Shown piece by piece: positions 8,365 through 15,600 of a DNA stretch of 64,000 nt (its first letter is position 1; every line of letters starts with the position of its first letter). The position numbers and the translations under genes were made by a program. Under the pieces are notes generated by a model. It made no database searches, had not been told where the DNA came from, and saw nothing but the letters and a program-made list of their open reading frames with translations. The stretch comes from Halobellus sp. MBLA0158 (GTDB taxonomy: Archaea; Halobacteriota; Halobacteria; Halobacteriales; Haloferacaceae). The stretch lies in contig NZ_JBGNYA010000001.1 of assembly GCF_041477585.1 (NCBI RefSeq), forward strand, positions 744,001 through 808,000, in the 5' to 3' direction.

Positions 8365-8421
8365 TCCGGCTCGTCCGGACAAAACACTGATACGATTCCC
8401 GGCCCGTACCGACGCGTGGCT

Positions 8422-8709
8422 ATGGTCATCCAAGACGACGTCAAAGACGCGCTCGAAGAGGGCCGAGACGAACTCGTCCGCGTGCTCGCGAGCCACGGCG
8501 TGCTCCCGACCGTCGTCGACGACTCGTCGGGATCCGACCTGCTCGGCTCGTCCACGCCGACGTTCCGCATCGAGACCGCAGACGGCACGAGCGTCGTCGA
8601 CCGCCAGACGCGCTCGCAGGTCGTCGACGCCTTCGAGATGCGCTCCGAGGCGGACTGCGAGGCGGTCCGCGAGGAGATCCGCGCCCACGACGCGTGGAGC
8701 GGATCGTAG
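8422..8709 (+). CDS. Uncharacterised small haloarchaeal protein
   Basis: A 95-residue acidic protein without cysteines, signal peptide or membrane segment. It appears to be a small alpha/beta domain (FRIETADGTSVVDRQTRSQVVDAFEMRSEADCE). I do not recognise a function. The ATG at 8422 is preferred to a GTG two codons upstream. It is the last gene left of the azf-borne element and its stop lies 31 nt before the displaced azf fragment. Confidence 0.7.
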   Translation: MVIQDDVKDALEEGRDELVRVLASHGVLPTVVDDSSGSDLLGSSTPTFRIETADGTSVVDRQTRSQVVDAFEMRSEADCEAVREEIRAHDAWSGS

Positions 8710-8739
8710 GGAACGGACGCCGATCGGCGACGCGCCGCC

Positions 8740-8930
8740 TCAGCGCTCGCCGTCGACGTGGTCTTTGCCGTCCCACTCCGCGGAGTTGTCCTGGGGCTCG
8801 TAGCCCAGCACCTCTCGCGCGCGGTCGATCGAGTAGTACTTTCGATCGTTATCGGAGACACCGCGAGACACGCCTCGCGAGGTCCCGCTCGCAACCTCGC
8901 GGGACTGCCGTAGACGATCTCGGGAGTCGT
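8740..8930 (-). pseudogene. Displaced 3' end of azf (left boundary of integrative element)
   Basis: Positions 8740-8858 match the last 119 nt of azf at 20104-20222 with five mismatches, stop codon included. The encoded residues differ only by two Glu/Asp swaps. After 8858 a 47-nt GC-rich insert (8859-8905) intervenes, and azf homology resumes for 17 nt (TGCCGTAGACGATCTCG, 8906-8922) and a few bases more. There is no start codon or azf N-terminus here. I read it as the original 3' end of azf, left behind when the element recombined in and supplied a replacement 3' end. Confidence 0.85.
8825..8858. repeat. Putative attachment core, left copy (attL)
   Basis: A 34-nt stretch, including GAGTAGTACTTTCGATCG, identical to 20189-20222. 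All five mismatches between the two azf ends lie outside it to the left, and sequence diverges immediately to the right. That is the pattern expected if strand exchange occurred within this core. Confidence 0.75.
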
Positions 8931-8958
8931 CGGTATCGTCCGTCGGTTCGGACCACCG

Positions 8959-10002
8959 ATGAGCCGAGAACACAATCCCCCGACGGACGGGGACCGACCG
9001 AGGCGACTCGAACCGACCGAACCGACCGAAGCGAAACAACTGTATCTGCGATCTCGACAGGATGAATTAGCAGAGCGGTCCCTCGAATTGCACGACAAGC
9101 ACCTTACGTCGTTCTCCGAGTGGTGCATCAAGAACGACATCCGAAACCTCAACGACGTGACGGCCCGCACCGTCCACGAATACCATCTGGCGCTCAAAGA
9201 AGAGTACCAGCAGTCGACGGTGAGTATCTACCTGTCGACGGTGCGGCAATTCGTTCGCTTCTGCGAGGGGATCGACGCCGTCCCGAGGGGCGTCGCCGAG
9301 CGGATCGTCCTTCCCGAGCGAGAGCGAAACGCCAGCTCCGAGATGTTGGAATCGGACGAAGCGACCGAGATCCTCGGGTACCTCCGCAAGTACCATTATG
9401 GGAGCCGCAGTCACGCCCTCTTTGCGCTCTTGTGGCACACGGGGATTCGGACGGGCACGGCCCAGGGACTCGACGTGAGTGATTTTGAAGCCGAGCGGGA
9501 CCGCCTACGGATCCGACACCGACCCGACACAGGGTCACCGTTGAAGAACGGTGAGAACGCCGAGCGGTTCGTGACGTTGTCGACGGACGTCTCGGCGGTG
9601 ATCGACGCCTACGTCGATGAACATAGACACGACGTCGTCGACGATCACGGGCGAGAACCGTTGTTCACAACGCACAACGGACGCCCCGCGAAAAACTCGA
9701 TCCGACGGACGATCTACGCAGTCACACGCCCTTGTCAAACGGGGCGAGGTTGTCCGCACGGGGAAGATCCCGATACCTGCGAGGCGGCCCAACGGACGAA
9801 CGACGCCTGCAAGTGTCCGTCGACGGTGTCGGGCCATCCTGTGCGTAGAGGCGCGATCACCCATCATCTCCGTCAAGACGTTCCTGAAAAAGTTGTGAGC
9901 GATCGGATGAACGTCTCCCAGGACGTGTTGGATCGACACTACGATCGACGGAGTGAGGACGAGAAAGCAGAACAGCGACGGCAGTTCTTAGACAAAATCT
10001 AA
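8959..10002 (+). CDS. Tyrosine-family integrase/recombinase
   Basis: A 347-residue site-specific recombinase. Residues about 30-125 form the SAM-like core-binding domain (ARTVHEYHLALKEEYQQSTV). The catalytic half shows HTGIRTGTAQGL with R164, SGHPVRRGAITHH with H293 and R296, and LDRHYDRR with the nucleophilic Tyr near 328. A cysteine-rich insert (C259, C265, C274, C284, C286) lies just before the H-x-x-R box and may bind zinc; similar inserts occur in other haloarchaeal integrases. It sits at the left edge of the element, as usual for integrases acting at a nearby att site. All catalytic residues are intact. Confidence 0.92.
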   Translation: MSREHNPPTDGDRPRRLEPTEPTEAKQLYLRSRQDELAERSLELHDKHLTSFSEWCIKNDIRNLNDVTARTVHEYHLALKEEYQQSTVSIYLSTVRQFVRFCEGIDAVPRGVAERIVLPERERNASSEMLESDEATEILGYLRKYHYGSRSHALFALLWHTGIRTGTAQGLDVSDFEAERDRLRIRHRPDTGSPLKNGENAERFVTLSTDVSAVIDAYVDEHRHDVVDDHGREPLFTTHNGRPAKNSIRRTIYAVTRPCQTGRGCPHGEDPDTCEAAQRTNDACKCPSTVSGHPVRRGAITHHLRQDVPEKVVSDRMNVSQDVLDRHYDRRSEDEKAEQRRQFLDKI

Positions 10003-10025
10003 CCACGTCTCCCTGTCTCTCTGCT

Positions 10026-10040
10026 GTTTCCAATGGAAAC
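10026..10040. repeat. ORB-like palindrome
   Basis: GTTTCCAATGGAAAC, a 7-bp-arm palindrome around one base, followed by GGTGG. It resembles the TTCCA-xx-GGAAAC plus G-run layout of haloarchaeal origin recognition boxes. An AT-rich run (GATATATATC, 10052-10061) lies just after. No Orc1/Cdc6 gene is present in the element. Confidence 0.35.
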
Positions 10041-10061
10041 GGTGGCCTTTGTGATATATAT

Positions 10062-10087
10062 CAGTCTGTACTCCCACATACAGACTG
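10062..10087. repeat. Inverted repeat with 9-bp perfect arms
   Basis: CAGTCTGTA and TACAGACTG separated by 8 nt, 60 nt past the integrase stop. It could be a transcription terminator of the integrase, an Xis-type binding site or part of an origin. Confidence 0.55.
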
Positions 10088-10790
10088 TTACCCTCTGCAA
10101 TAAGTATAGGATTCCGTATAACTCTCTCACTATTCACTGAAATTTGATACTATCTCACGGGGAGAATCGACGGCATCGACGGCGAGATCGGAAATACTGG
10201 CCCTCTGTGAATCACACCCTTGGAGCGATTTTCTCCGACCAGATGATCCAACCCCCTTGCCCTCGGTGGGAAACGCGATAGTGGGGGGTGATTCTACACT
10301 CACGTTCGTTCTTTTGCCCCCTTCTCGGAGCTGTCGGTGGCGGCGTTCCGAAGGGTATCTTCTCAAAATATCGTCAAGGGCGTACTGTGCAGACCTCTCA
10401 CCAAGAGGATACAGCCTATGTATTACCCACTCGAAGGCTACAGAACGAGGACTAACAGCCATACAGCGGGTTCCATAGTCGGACTGTGGGGTATCAACGT
10501 CGACGGCGACGTTCCTACCAATCTATTCGAGGGCCGATAAGCGAATAATGGGGCCGTGTATTTGATCGCTGAGAGAGTTTTTCGACCGAGATGATGACAC
10601 CCTCTTACCCCACCTCCAAGCGCCAAAGGGCCCACCAAGAGAGATAACACAAGCAAGTTCTTGGGTGACTCTCTCGGTGGCTGTCGCCTCGGTGTTGGCG
10701 TCGTCGATTGGGACGGCGTCGATTCGGTCTCGACTGCTGTTAGCGAAGCCGACGGAGGGAGGGGGGCCGTCGAAAGAACACTTTCTTTTT

Positions 10791-10829
10791 CCCTCCCCGT
10801 AGGGGAGGGTTTTCTTTGTTTGTTTGCAC
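10791..10829. terminator. GC hairpin with T-rich tail
   Basis: CCCTCCCC-GTA-GGGGAGGG (10791-10809), an 8-bp stem with a 3-nt loop, followed by TTTTCTTTGTTTGTTTG. T-rich sequence also precedes it. It looks like a strong terminator on the plus strand; no gene clearly ends just before it. Confidence 0.45.
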
Positions 10830-10883
10830 TCCCCGAGTGAACGTAGTGAACGAGTGGGAGTGGAACGATTGCCGTAGGCAATC
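10827..10883. repeat. Two further consecutive hairpins
   Basis: CACTCCC pairs with GGGAGTG across 10827-10862, with internal GTGAAC-type repeats in the loop. GATTGCC-GTA-GGCAATC forms a second hairpin at 10867-10883. With 10791-10809 they make three stem-loops in 93 nt, two of them sharing a GTA loop. Confidence 0.5.
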
Positions 10884-11082
10884 GCCGCCTACGGAGTAAA
10901 ACCACTCCCTAAACTAACGCTCCTTCAAGAGGTAACATCTCTTTAACCGCAGTACACGGTGAGGGTGGTTGTCGGTGAAGTCGGGTTGTCGGTGGGGGAA
11001 TAGATACTGTATATCAGTAAAACCCCGATACTGTGCCTCGGTCGCCGAAGGTGTTATTACTATCAAGCATATATTTACGGAT

Positions 11083-11193
11083 ATGGGTCGGATTGATCCC
11101 AACGAAATCGCCCTCCAAGTGGCTCGTCGGCGGGAGGAGTGCTACACTTGGAAGGAGGCTCGAAGGCGGTGGGGGGAGGCCGAAAACGAATAG
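11083..11193 (+). CDS. Possible 36-residue small protein
   Basis: An open frame starting ATGGGTCGG encodes a short charged peptide ending REECYTWKEARRRWGEAENE, which looks like an amphipathic helix rather than random translation. No homologue is recalled. The start is uncertain because the nearest AT-rich box (around 11069-11077) is too close for a leaderless transcript. Confidence 0.35.
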   Translation: MGRIDPNEIALQVARRREECYTWKEARRRWGEAENE

Positions 11194-11200
11194 CTATCGG

Positions 11201-11218
11201 AATTTAGTGTACTAAATT
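11201..11218. repeat. AT-rich perfect palindrome
   Basis: AATTTAGT-GT-ACTAAATT, 8-bp arms, directly after the small ORF. It could be an operator or terminator. Confidence 0.5.
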
Positions 11219-11233
11219 AATCTGATACGTATT

Positions 11234-11260
11234 ATGCGCGCAGCGCATACGCGTATGCGC
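11234..11260. repeat. Interlocked GCGCAT palindromes
   Basis: ATGCGC-GCA-GCGCAT (11234-11248) overlaps a perfect 18-bp palindrome GCGCATACGCGTATGCGC (11243-11260). Another GCGCATATG occurs near 11352. The 11194-11491 gap contains no convincing gene, so these are the main structures in it. Confidence 0.6.
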
Positions 11261-11491
11261 ACCGTATGGCCGCACTGATCGAAAAGTCGACGACGACACC
11301 AGAATCGCAATACTGTGGCGTCCCGTCATTCCCTTCTCGGTTATGCCTCACGCGCATATGGGCACCTTACACCCGTTCCTCCGAGGGGCCGACGTCGACG
11401 AAGTCAGCGGAAGCGAGGTGTCCCGTCGAGGGCTACCGTGGCGGGCCATATACTCCTGACTCTCCCGAGTCCGAGAGCTACCCGCCCGCGG

Positions 11492-12775
11492 CTATGCCTG
11501 TTGTTCCCACGAGTCTACGATCTCGATGTCGTCCTCAATATCGGTTTTCAACCCGACGTTCAACTCGGTGTAGTAGGGTTGCTCGTCGGGTGAGGGATTC
11601 GCGTACAGGTGATGATGTACTCGCTGGACCTCGTAGGTCAGCGGTTCTTGGTCAACCTCGTTTTGACACGACGGGACGGCCTCGACGGTGTCGAACGGAA
11701 CGATGGGACTCCGCGGAAGCGTCTGGATCGTTCCCGCCGTCGTCTCATCGATGCGCTCTTTCAGCATCGACCGAGCCTCGTTTTCGACCTCAGTCTTCGA
11801 TTCCGCGTCAGTCTGTTTGACCGTACTCCCACGCAGTTCCGTCCCACCGCTCCGTCGGTACAGTGGTTCGTGACGGGCTTTCACCGTCGTAAACTCCGAA
11901 CGTGAGGCGTTGATTTCGAAATCACCGACAGCGGCGAGCGACCGCGCCGCTTTCCCGTTCACCACGATCGTATTGATTGGGCGAAGTTCCGCGAGCGCGT
12001 CGTTGCTGATGATGATACAGTCGCCGCCGAGGTTGTGGGCGACGTGGTGGCTGCTATCGGCAGTCGGATTCTTTGACCCGACGAGGGCAACACCGTTCGG
12101 GGTCGGCTCCAGCCAGATGCGAGCCCCCGCCTTGTCACGCGCCCACCGAACGACGTCGGCCAGCGTGTGTTTGTTTGCCTGGAAGGTCTTGCGTGTGGAG
12201 ATTTGCCCGACGCCGATCTCGTTAACCAAGTCGGCGACAATCGGGATTGTGAGCGGGGTCGCGGGGTCGCCCTGGACGTCGACGTCGTCGCTTCGGGTAG
12301 CGACGGGGAACGGGAGCTTCTCGGAGAGCCTATCAGCGACATCACTCAGGATCAGTGAAAGATCAGCCCCGTTGTAGTTCTGCGACGCGGGGATCTTATC
12401 GAGGAGTTGCCCTGGCCCTTGGGCTCTGGTCTTCCAGATTCGGCTCCCGCCGTTGGCCGTCGAGCCGACCCCCGTAACGACGCCACGGAAGGTGATCGAG
12501 TAGTCGTCCGTGATGTAGTCTTTCACATCGAGACGGAGGACGTCGGGCGAGGACTGCTCCGAGGGATCGACTCCGTTGAAGGCTTCAATCCAGTCGATGC
12601 CCGCATACGGCGACGGGAATTTCGCCTCGACGTACCGAGTCACGTCGAGCGGCCCTTCCTTGCGAATGTGGACGTCGACGTCGGCGACAGGGAGCCGTGT
12701 CCCGTTGATATAGAAGCGAGTGTTCGTTTCCGTCGTCGTGGCCCCGATGTCAGCAGGGTCGAAGTCGCGGACCAT
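11492..12775 (-). CDS. Phage tail-hub-like protein (late control D / gp27-type)
   Basis: A 427-residue soluble protein without signal or membrane segment. The layout resembles the tail hub family. An N-terminal beta domain (FYINGTRLPVADVDVHI) ends with a FRGVVTGVGS strand and the KTRAQGPGQLLDKIP segment. A middle unit reads TLADVVRWARDKAGARIWLEP, like the 'ADVLRELAREAGL' helix-strand of gpD proteins. A C-terminal beta unit has GTIQTLPRSPIVPFDTVEA and YEVQRVHHHL. In phages this trimer joins tail tube to baseplate. It is the last gene of a minus-strand cassette, abutting the 79-residue gene with no gap. Assignment rests on motif layout, not on a search. Confidence 0.5.
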   Translation of the reverse strand: MVRDFDPADIGATTTETNTRFYINGTRLPVADVDVHIRKEGPLDVTRYVEAKFPSPYAGIDWIEAFNGVDPSEQSSPDVLRLDVKDYITDDYSITFRGVVTGVGSTANGGSRIWKTRAQGPGQLLDKIPASQNYNGADLSLILSDVADRLSEKLPFPVATRSDDVDVQGDPATPLTIPIVADLVNEIGVGQISTRKTFQANKHTLADVVRWARDKAGARIWLEPTPNGVALVGSKNPTADSSHHVAHNLGGDCIIISNDALAELRPINTIVVNGKAARSLAAVGDFEINASRSEFTTVKARHEPLYRRSGGTELRGSTVKQTDAESKTEVENEARSMLKERIDETTAGTIQTLPRSPIVPFDTVEAVPSCQNEVDQEPLTYEVQRVHHHLYANPSPDEQPYYTELNVGLKTDIEDDIEIVDSWEQQA

Positions 12776-13015
12776 CTATAGTTCCTCCTGCGGGACTCGC
12801 CCGATTGTGCCCTCGGTGCCCACGATGGCGCCGCAGTCGAGTACCGCCGCGTTGTCGGGGACGTCCTCGCGGCGAACTATTGGGAGGTCGCTATCTTCGT
12901 CGGTCTGCGGGGCGGTTTCCCCGTCGTCGACCCCTGTGGTAGTGCCCGAAGATCCCGAAGGACCGTCGTTCGTTTCGTCGGTATCGCTCTCGCTGGTATC
13001 CTCGTGGTGTGACAT
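12776..13015 (-). CDS. Small acidic protein of the tail-hub cassette
   Basis: A 79-residue protein with an acidic Ser/Asp/Thr-rich N-terminal half and a short structured C-terminus (PDNAAVLDCGAIVGTEGTIGRV). Its stop codon directly abuts the start of the tail-hub-like gene, so translation is probably coupled. The ATG at 13015 is chosen over upstream readings, which have poor composition. Function unknown; an assembly or adaptor role is only a guess from position. Confidence 0.6.
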   Translation of the reverse strand: MSHHEDTSESDTDETNDGPSGSSGTTTGVDDGETAPQTDEDSDLPIVRREDVPDNAAVLDCGAIVGTEGTIGRVPQEEL

Positions 13016-13110
13016 AGTGTACCGTGGGGTCGATATACTGCTTCGCCGTAGGCGACGGGGATCTTCCGACCCCAACTGATCCCCGTCGATGGCGAACAGT
13101 GCAAGCGGGG

Positions 13111-13224
13111 CTACTCCGAGCGGGCCGTCTGGTCCTCGGTCTCACCGACGACAGCCTGTGCCCGCCGCTCGACACTGTCTTTCGTCGGTGCCTCGCCGAC
13201 GACGATGATGTAGCGGTCAGTCAT
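13111..13224 (-). CDS. 37-residue protein overlapping the upstream gene
   Basis: Begins MTDRYIIVVGEAPTKDS and ends in an acidic tail. Its ATG overlaps the stop of the 117-residue gene as ATGA (13221-13224), a classical coupling arrangement that supports it being real despite its size. No function recognised. Confidence 0.55.
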   Translation of the reverse strand: MTDRYIIVVGEAPTKDSVERRAQAVVGETEDQTARSE

Positions 13225-13574
13225 AGGTCGGTGTCTGGTGCCTCGCTCATCGAGAAAGTCAGTTTGTCCTCGCTCTCGTCCCCGTTGCTCTCGTCGCTCT
13301 CGGTGTCGCCGTCTTCGTCTTCGGTGTCGTCTTCGTCGGGCGGAAGCCCAGGCTTCGGATTGTCGCCGACGAAGACGAAATCCAGTCGCCCGTTGCGCTC
13401 GAAGGCATCGGGGTACTGGTCGGTATATCGCTTCACGAAGTACCGCTTCGCTAACCGCCGAGGCTGATAGACGTCCCACTCAACCGACGCCGCGAGGTGA
13501 CGCCCGATCTCCGACAGCGACGAGTCGATCCGTTTCTCCACGTCGACGACCTCCTCGTCCTGGTCGTCGCTCAT
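13221..13574 (-). CDS. Unknown acidic protein heading the tail-hub cassette
   Basis: A 117-residue protein with a helical N-terminal half (VEKRIDSSLSEIGRHLAA), a basic segment (QPRRLAKRYFVKRYTDQYPDAF), a conserved-looking strand (GRLDFVFVGDNPKPGLPPDE) and a very acidic Asp/Glu/Ser tail. The ATG at 13574 has a GAGG Shine-Dalgarno-like site 7-11 nt upstream. An in-frame ATG at 13619 sits 27 nt after a TATA-like GGTTTTAACC box (13641-13650) and would fit a leaderless start adding 15 residues. I cannot decide between them. First gene of the minus-strand cassette. Confidence 0.6.
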   Translation of the reverse strand: MSDDQDEEVVDVEKRIDSSLSEIGRHLAASVEWDVYQPRRLAKRYFVKRYTDQYPDAFERNGRLDFVFVGDNPKPGLPPDEDDTEDEDGDTESDESNGDESEDKLTFSMSEAPDTDL

Positions 13575-13640
13575 AGTCGTTCCTCGGAGGGGGAGGATTC
13601 GACCGAAAACATTACTCATTTAGGCTATGGGATTCCGTAC

Positions 13641-13650
13641 GGTTAAAACC
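13641..13650 (-). promoter_or_regulatory. TATA-like box upstream of the tail-hub cassette
   Basis: GGTTAAAACC on the plus strand, centred about 27 nt upstream of the ATG at 13619 on the minus strand. Probable promoter of the four-gene cassette 13619-11492. Confidence 0.4.
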
Positions 13651-13857
13651 TACGCTAAAGTTACTCGTAACGTATAATCGACGGCGGAATATTCTGACTC
13701 TCACGAGGAAATTCGCAGAAATAGCACCGTCGGGGTTGGGGATCTCCCCTGACGCGACCGTGACCGTGGGTGCGTCGCCTCGGAGTGTGGGCAGACGAGT
13801 TGTTACCGTGTTTATTTCACTCGTCTTTCGCTGAATCAACCGTGAGAGCTTGTATGC

Positions 13858-14277
13858 TTATATATTTAATAAATCCTCAATCTCTTGTATCTTATCGTCA
13901 TTCTCAATTGGGTCCCCCTGAGACAATCTATTTGATAGAAAAATTAAATTATCATTTGCGTTTTCAATGGCATCTCTAGAAGGGACCAGTTGTAGTGTAC
14001 TCCATAGCCAATAAAATGGCAAGGATTCGGCTTTGGCCACCAATTCTGAAGCATCCTCACGTAATTCGTATCTTGTATCTTCTCTTTCGGATTGTGAGTG
14101 GTTACCACCAGGATTTGTAATGATATGACGGTATGTAGATATGTCTTTATCAATTTTAGCCTTCATATTTCGCAGTTCGACAAGAGGACTAATCAAAAGA
14201 CGCGTAATTGCAGAGCCAATAACAGTTGCCAATACAAGACCAAGAAATCCCGTTAAAGCATCAAACCCCGAACTCAT
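13858..14277 (-). CDS. Small membrane-anchored protein, AT-rich gene
   Basis: A 139-residue protein with an N-terminal membrane segment (about residues 6-30, ALTGFLGLVLATVIGSAITRLL) and a charged, mostly helical cytoplasmic remainder. Base composition is visibly more AT-rich than surrounding genes, suggesting separate acquisition. No family recognised. Confidence 0.65.
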   Translation of the reverse strand: MSSGFDALTGFLGLVLATVIGSAITRLLISPLVELRNMKAKIDKDISTYRHIITNPGGNHSQSEREDTRYELREDASELVAKAESLPFYWLWSTLQLVPSRDAIENANDNLIFLSNRLSQGDPIENDDKIQEIEDLLNI

Positions 14278-14584
14278 AGAACATTATAGCCTTTGAATGT
14301 CACAAGTTAGTTTTGATAACTATACCCACTGCACTGAGCGGTCCCTGTCTGGTGTAGGAAGCCCCCTATGACATAGTCACCTCCTGATTAGTCTGAGGTG
14401 TATCTCCGTGCGAAGGGTGGAGTGTGCGCGAGGTGTCGGATCCCCTCCCCCTGCTGATATAGCCGTCGGTATCTCTCTCATCGTGATGGTGGGGGATAGG
14501 GGCTGTCTACCCCGAACTTTCTTATAGCACCAACTTCAACACTCAAATAAATTATAAGTATCTCCCACCCGTCTATCGAAGTGG
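14278..14584. other. Intergenic region between divergent element genes
   Basis: No convincing gene. It contains the start region of the 13858-14277 gene on the minus strand and, at its right end, the TATA-like element at 14551-14557 for the plus-strand gene. Short C-runs and an imperfect CACCTCCTGATTAGTCTGAGGTG inverted repeat lie in the middle. Confidence 0.5.
14551..14557 (+). promoter_or_regulatory. TATA-like element
   Basis: ATTATAA centred about 30 nt before the ATG at 14585, consistent with leaderless transcription. Confidence 0.5.
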
Positions 14585-15226
14585 ATGTCACTCGATGACA
14601 CCACGCCGACGACCGACGAAACGCCCGACAAACGCCCCACCGACTGCTATTGCAGCGACCTCGACGACGACCTCCCTGGGGAGCTATGTGAACCGTGCGC
14701 GGAAGCGGACTTCGACCAGTCCCCCGCCGACGACGCGGTCTCCGCGGACCACGAGCGTCCGCGAAGGTGTTACTGCTCCGACCTCGACGACAGGGACCGA
14801 AACCGAGTGTGTCGCTTCTGCTATACGGCTTGCTTCCGCGCCCGCCCGTCCGACGATGTCGACGGCACCGACGACACCCCCGAGATGAAAACCATCGGGA
14901 TCGAGGAACGGCAATTCGTGAGCCTGTCGACGGACGTCTACGTTGGCGATCTATCGCCCCCGCGACGGAACGAACTGCTCTCGAAAGCCCGAAAGATAGA
15001 GCGGGACTTTGCCGACGCCGTCGACATCGATCCACAGGACTATCCCGTCGTCGAGGAACCAGTCCCGAAGCGAAAGCGCGTCTACGTCGAGACGACGGCC
15101 TACGTCGGTGACCGATCCGTCGACGAGAAGCGAGAGATGGTCGAGGAAGCCCGCAAAGCCGAACGCCGCCTACTCGCGGAAGCCCGCAGGATCAAAACCA
15201 TTGACGGAATCGAACCCGTCGCGTAG
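14585..15226 (+). CDS. Duplicated cysteine-knuckle protein of the element
   Basis: A 213-residue protein made of two internal duplications. First, two Cys units: DCYCSDLDDDLPGELCEPC near residues 20-38 and RCYCSDLDDRDRNRVCRFC near 61-79, each C-x-C...C-x-x-C and likely to bind zinc. Second, two helical units: RQFVSLSTDVYVGDLS followed by ARKIER, and RVYVETTAYVGDRSV followed by ARKAER. The family is not one I can name. A related C-x-C...C-x-x-C unit ends the product of 15601-16137 in the same element. Leaderless promoter at 14551-14557. Confidence 0.75.
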   Translation: MSLDDTTPTTDETPDKRPTDCYCSDLDDDLPGELCEPCAEADFDQSPADDAVSADHERPRRCYCSDLDDRDRNRVCRFCYTACFRARPSDDVDGTDDTPEMKTIGIEERQFVSLSTDVYVGDLSPPRRNELLSKARKIERDFADAVDIDPQDYPVVEEPVPKRKRVYVETTAYVGDRSVDEKREMVEEARKAERRLLAEARRIKTIDGIEPVA

Positions 15227-15240
15227 GTGTCAGACGCCGC

Positions 15241-15438
15241 TCACTCCGCTTCTGTCGTCTCCCATCGTAGGCTGTTGCCTATCTTCTCCTTCCGTACCTT
15301 TCCGTTCTCTCGGAGCGTGTGCAATCGCTCGTAGGCGGACTGTCTCGCTACGCCGACGGCGTCGGCTATCTCCGACGTCGTCTGATTGCCCTCACGGATC
15401 GCAGTCAGATACTCGTCATCGGAGTGGTGTTCGGGCAT
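15241..15438 (-). CDS. Winged-helix/HTH transcriptional regulator
   Basis: A 65-residue single-domain regulator. The segment TTSEIADAVGVARQSAYERLHTLRENGKVRKEKIG is a clear helix-turn-helix plus wing of the kind found in MarR/ArsR-like and phage repressor proteins. The small size suggests a dimeric DNA-binder with no ligand domain. It is divergent from the SWIM-type gene, and an inverted repeat at 15474-15493 lies just upstream of its own promoter region, a possible autoregulatory operator. Confidence 0.8.
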   Translation of the reverse strand: MPEHHSDDEYLTAIREGNQTTSEIADAVGVARQSAYERLHTLRENGKVRKEKIGNSLRWETTEAE

Positions 15439-15473
15439 TGGTTGTCGTTGGATTCGGGACTACTTGAATCCTG

Positions 15474-15493
15474 ACTTATGGCAGGAAATAAGT
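15474..15493. promoter_or_regulatory. Candidate operator in the divergent promoter region
   Basis: ACTTAT and ATAAGT arms separated by 8 nt, overlapped by CCTG/CAGG. It lies between the regulator and the SWIM gene, about 36 nt upstream of the regulator start. It is the only clear dyad in that 160-nt gap. Confidence 0.35.
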
Positions 15494-15600
15494 GGCTGGC
15501 GTATAGTGTTGCTACTGTCGAAGTCGCCCGCCGTGCGCAGAAACGCGCCCCCTGCTGGTGACAGGGTGCGCGGGTGGCTTCGTTAGGGAACCCGAAGCCA

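Larger units (their letters stand above)
10003..11082. other. Gene-poor 1.1-kb stretch downstream of the integrase
   Basis: No open frame here has convincing composition, start signals or recognisable motifs. It holds a palindrome resembling a haloarchaeal origin-recognition box (10026-10040), a 9-bp-arm inverted repeat (10062-10087), and three hairpins in a row (10791-10883). The rest is featureless to my reading. Confidence 0.5.

Noticed and set aside
8740-9039. Reading the left azf fragment as its own gene
   Set aside because: The frame's first 60 residues are random extension into the integrase region; only the azf 3' end is homologous.
10438-10905. 155-codon minus-strand frame in the gene-poor part of the element
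   Set aside because: Pro/Ser/Arg-rich, runs through three hairpins, no start signals. Treated as non-coding, with some doubt.
11266-11820. 184-codon plus-strand frame opposite the tail-hub-like gene
   Set aside because: Its overlap with the better-supported minus-strand gene and its Ser/Arg-rich composition argue against it.
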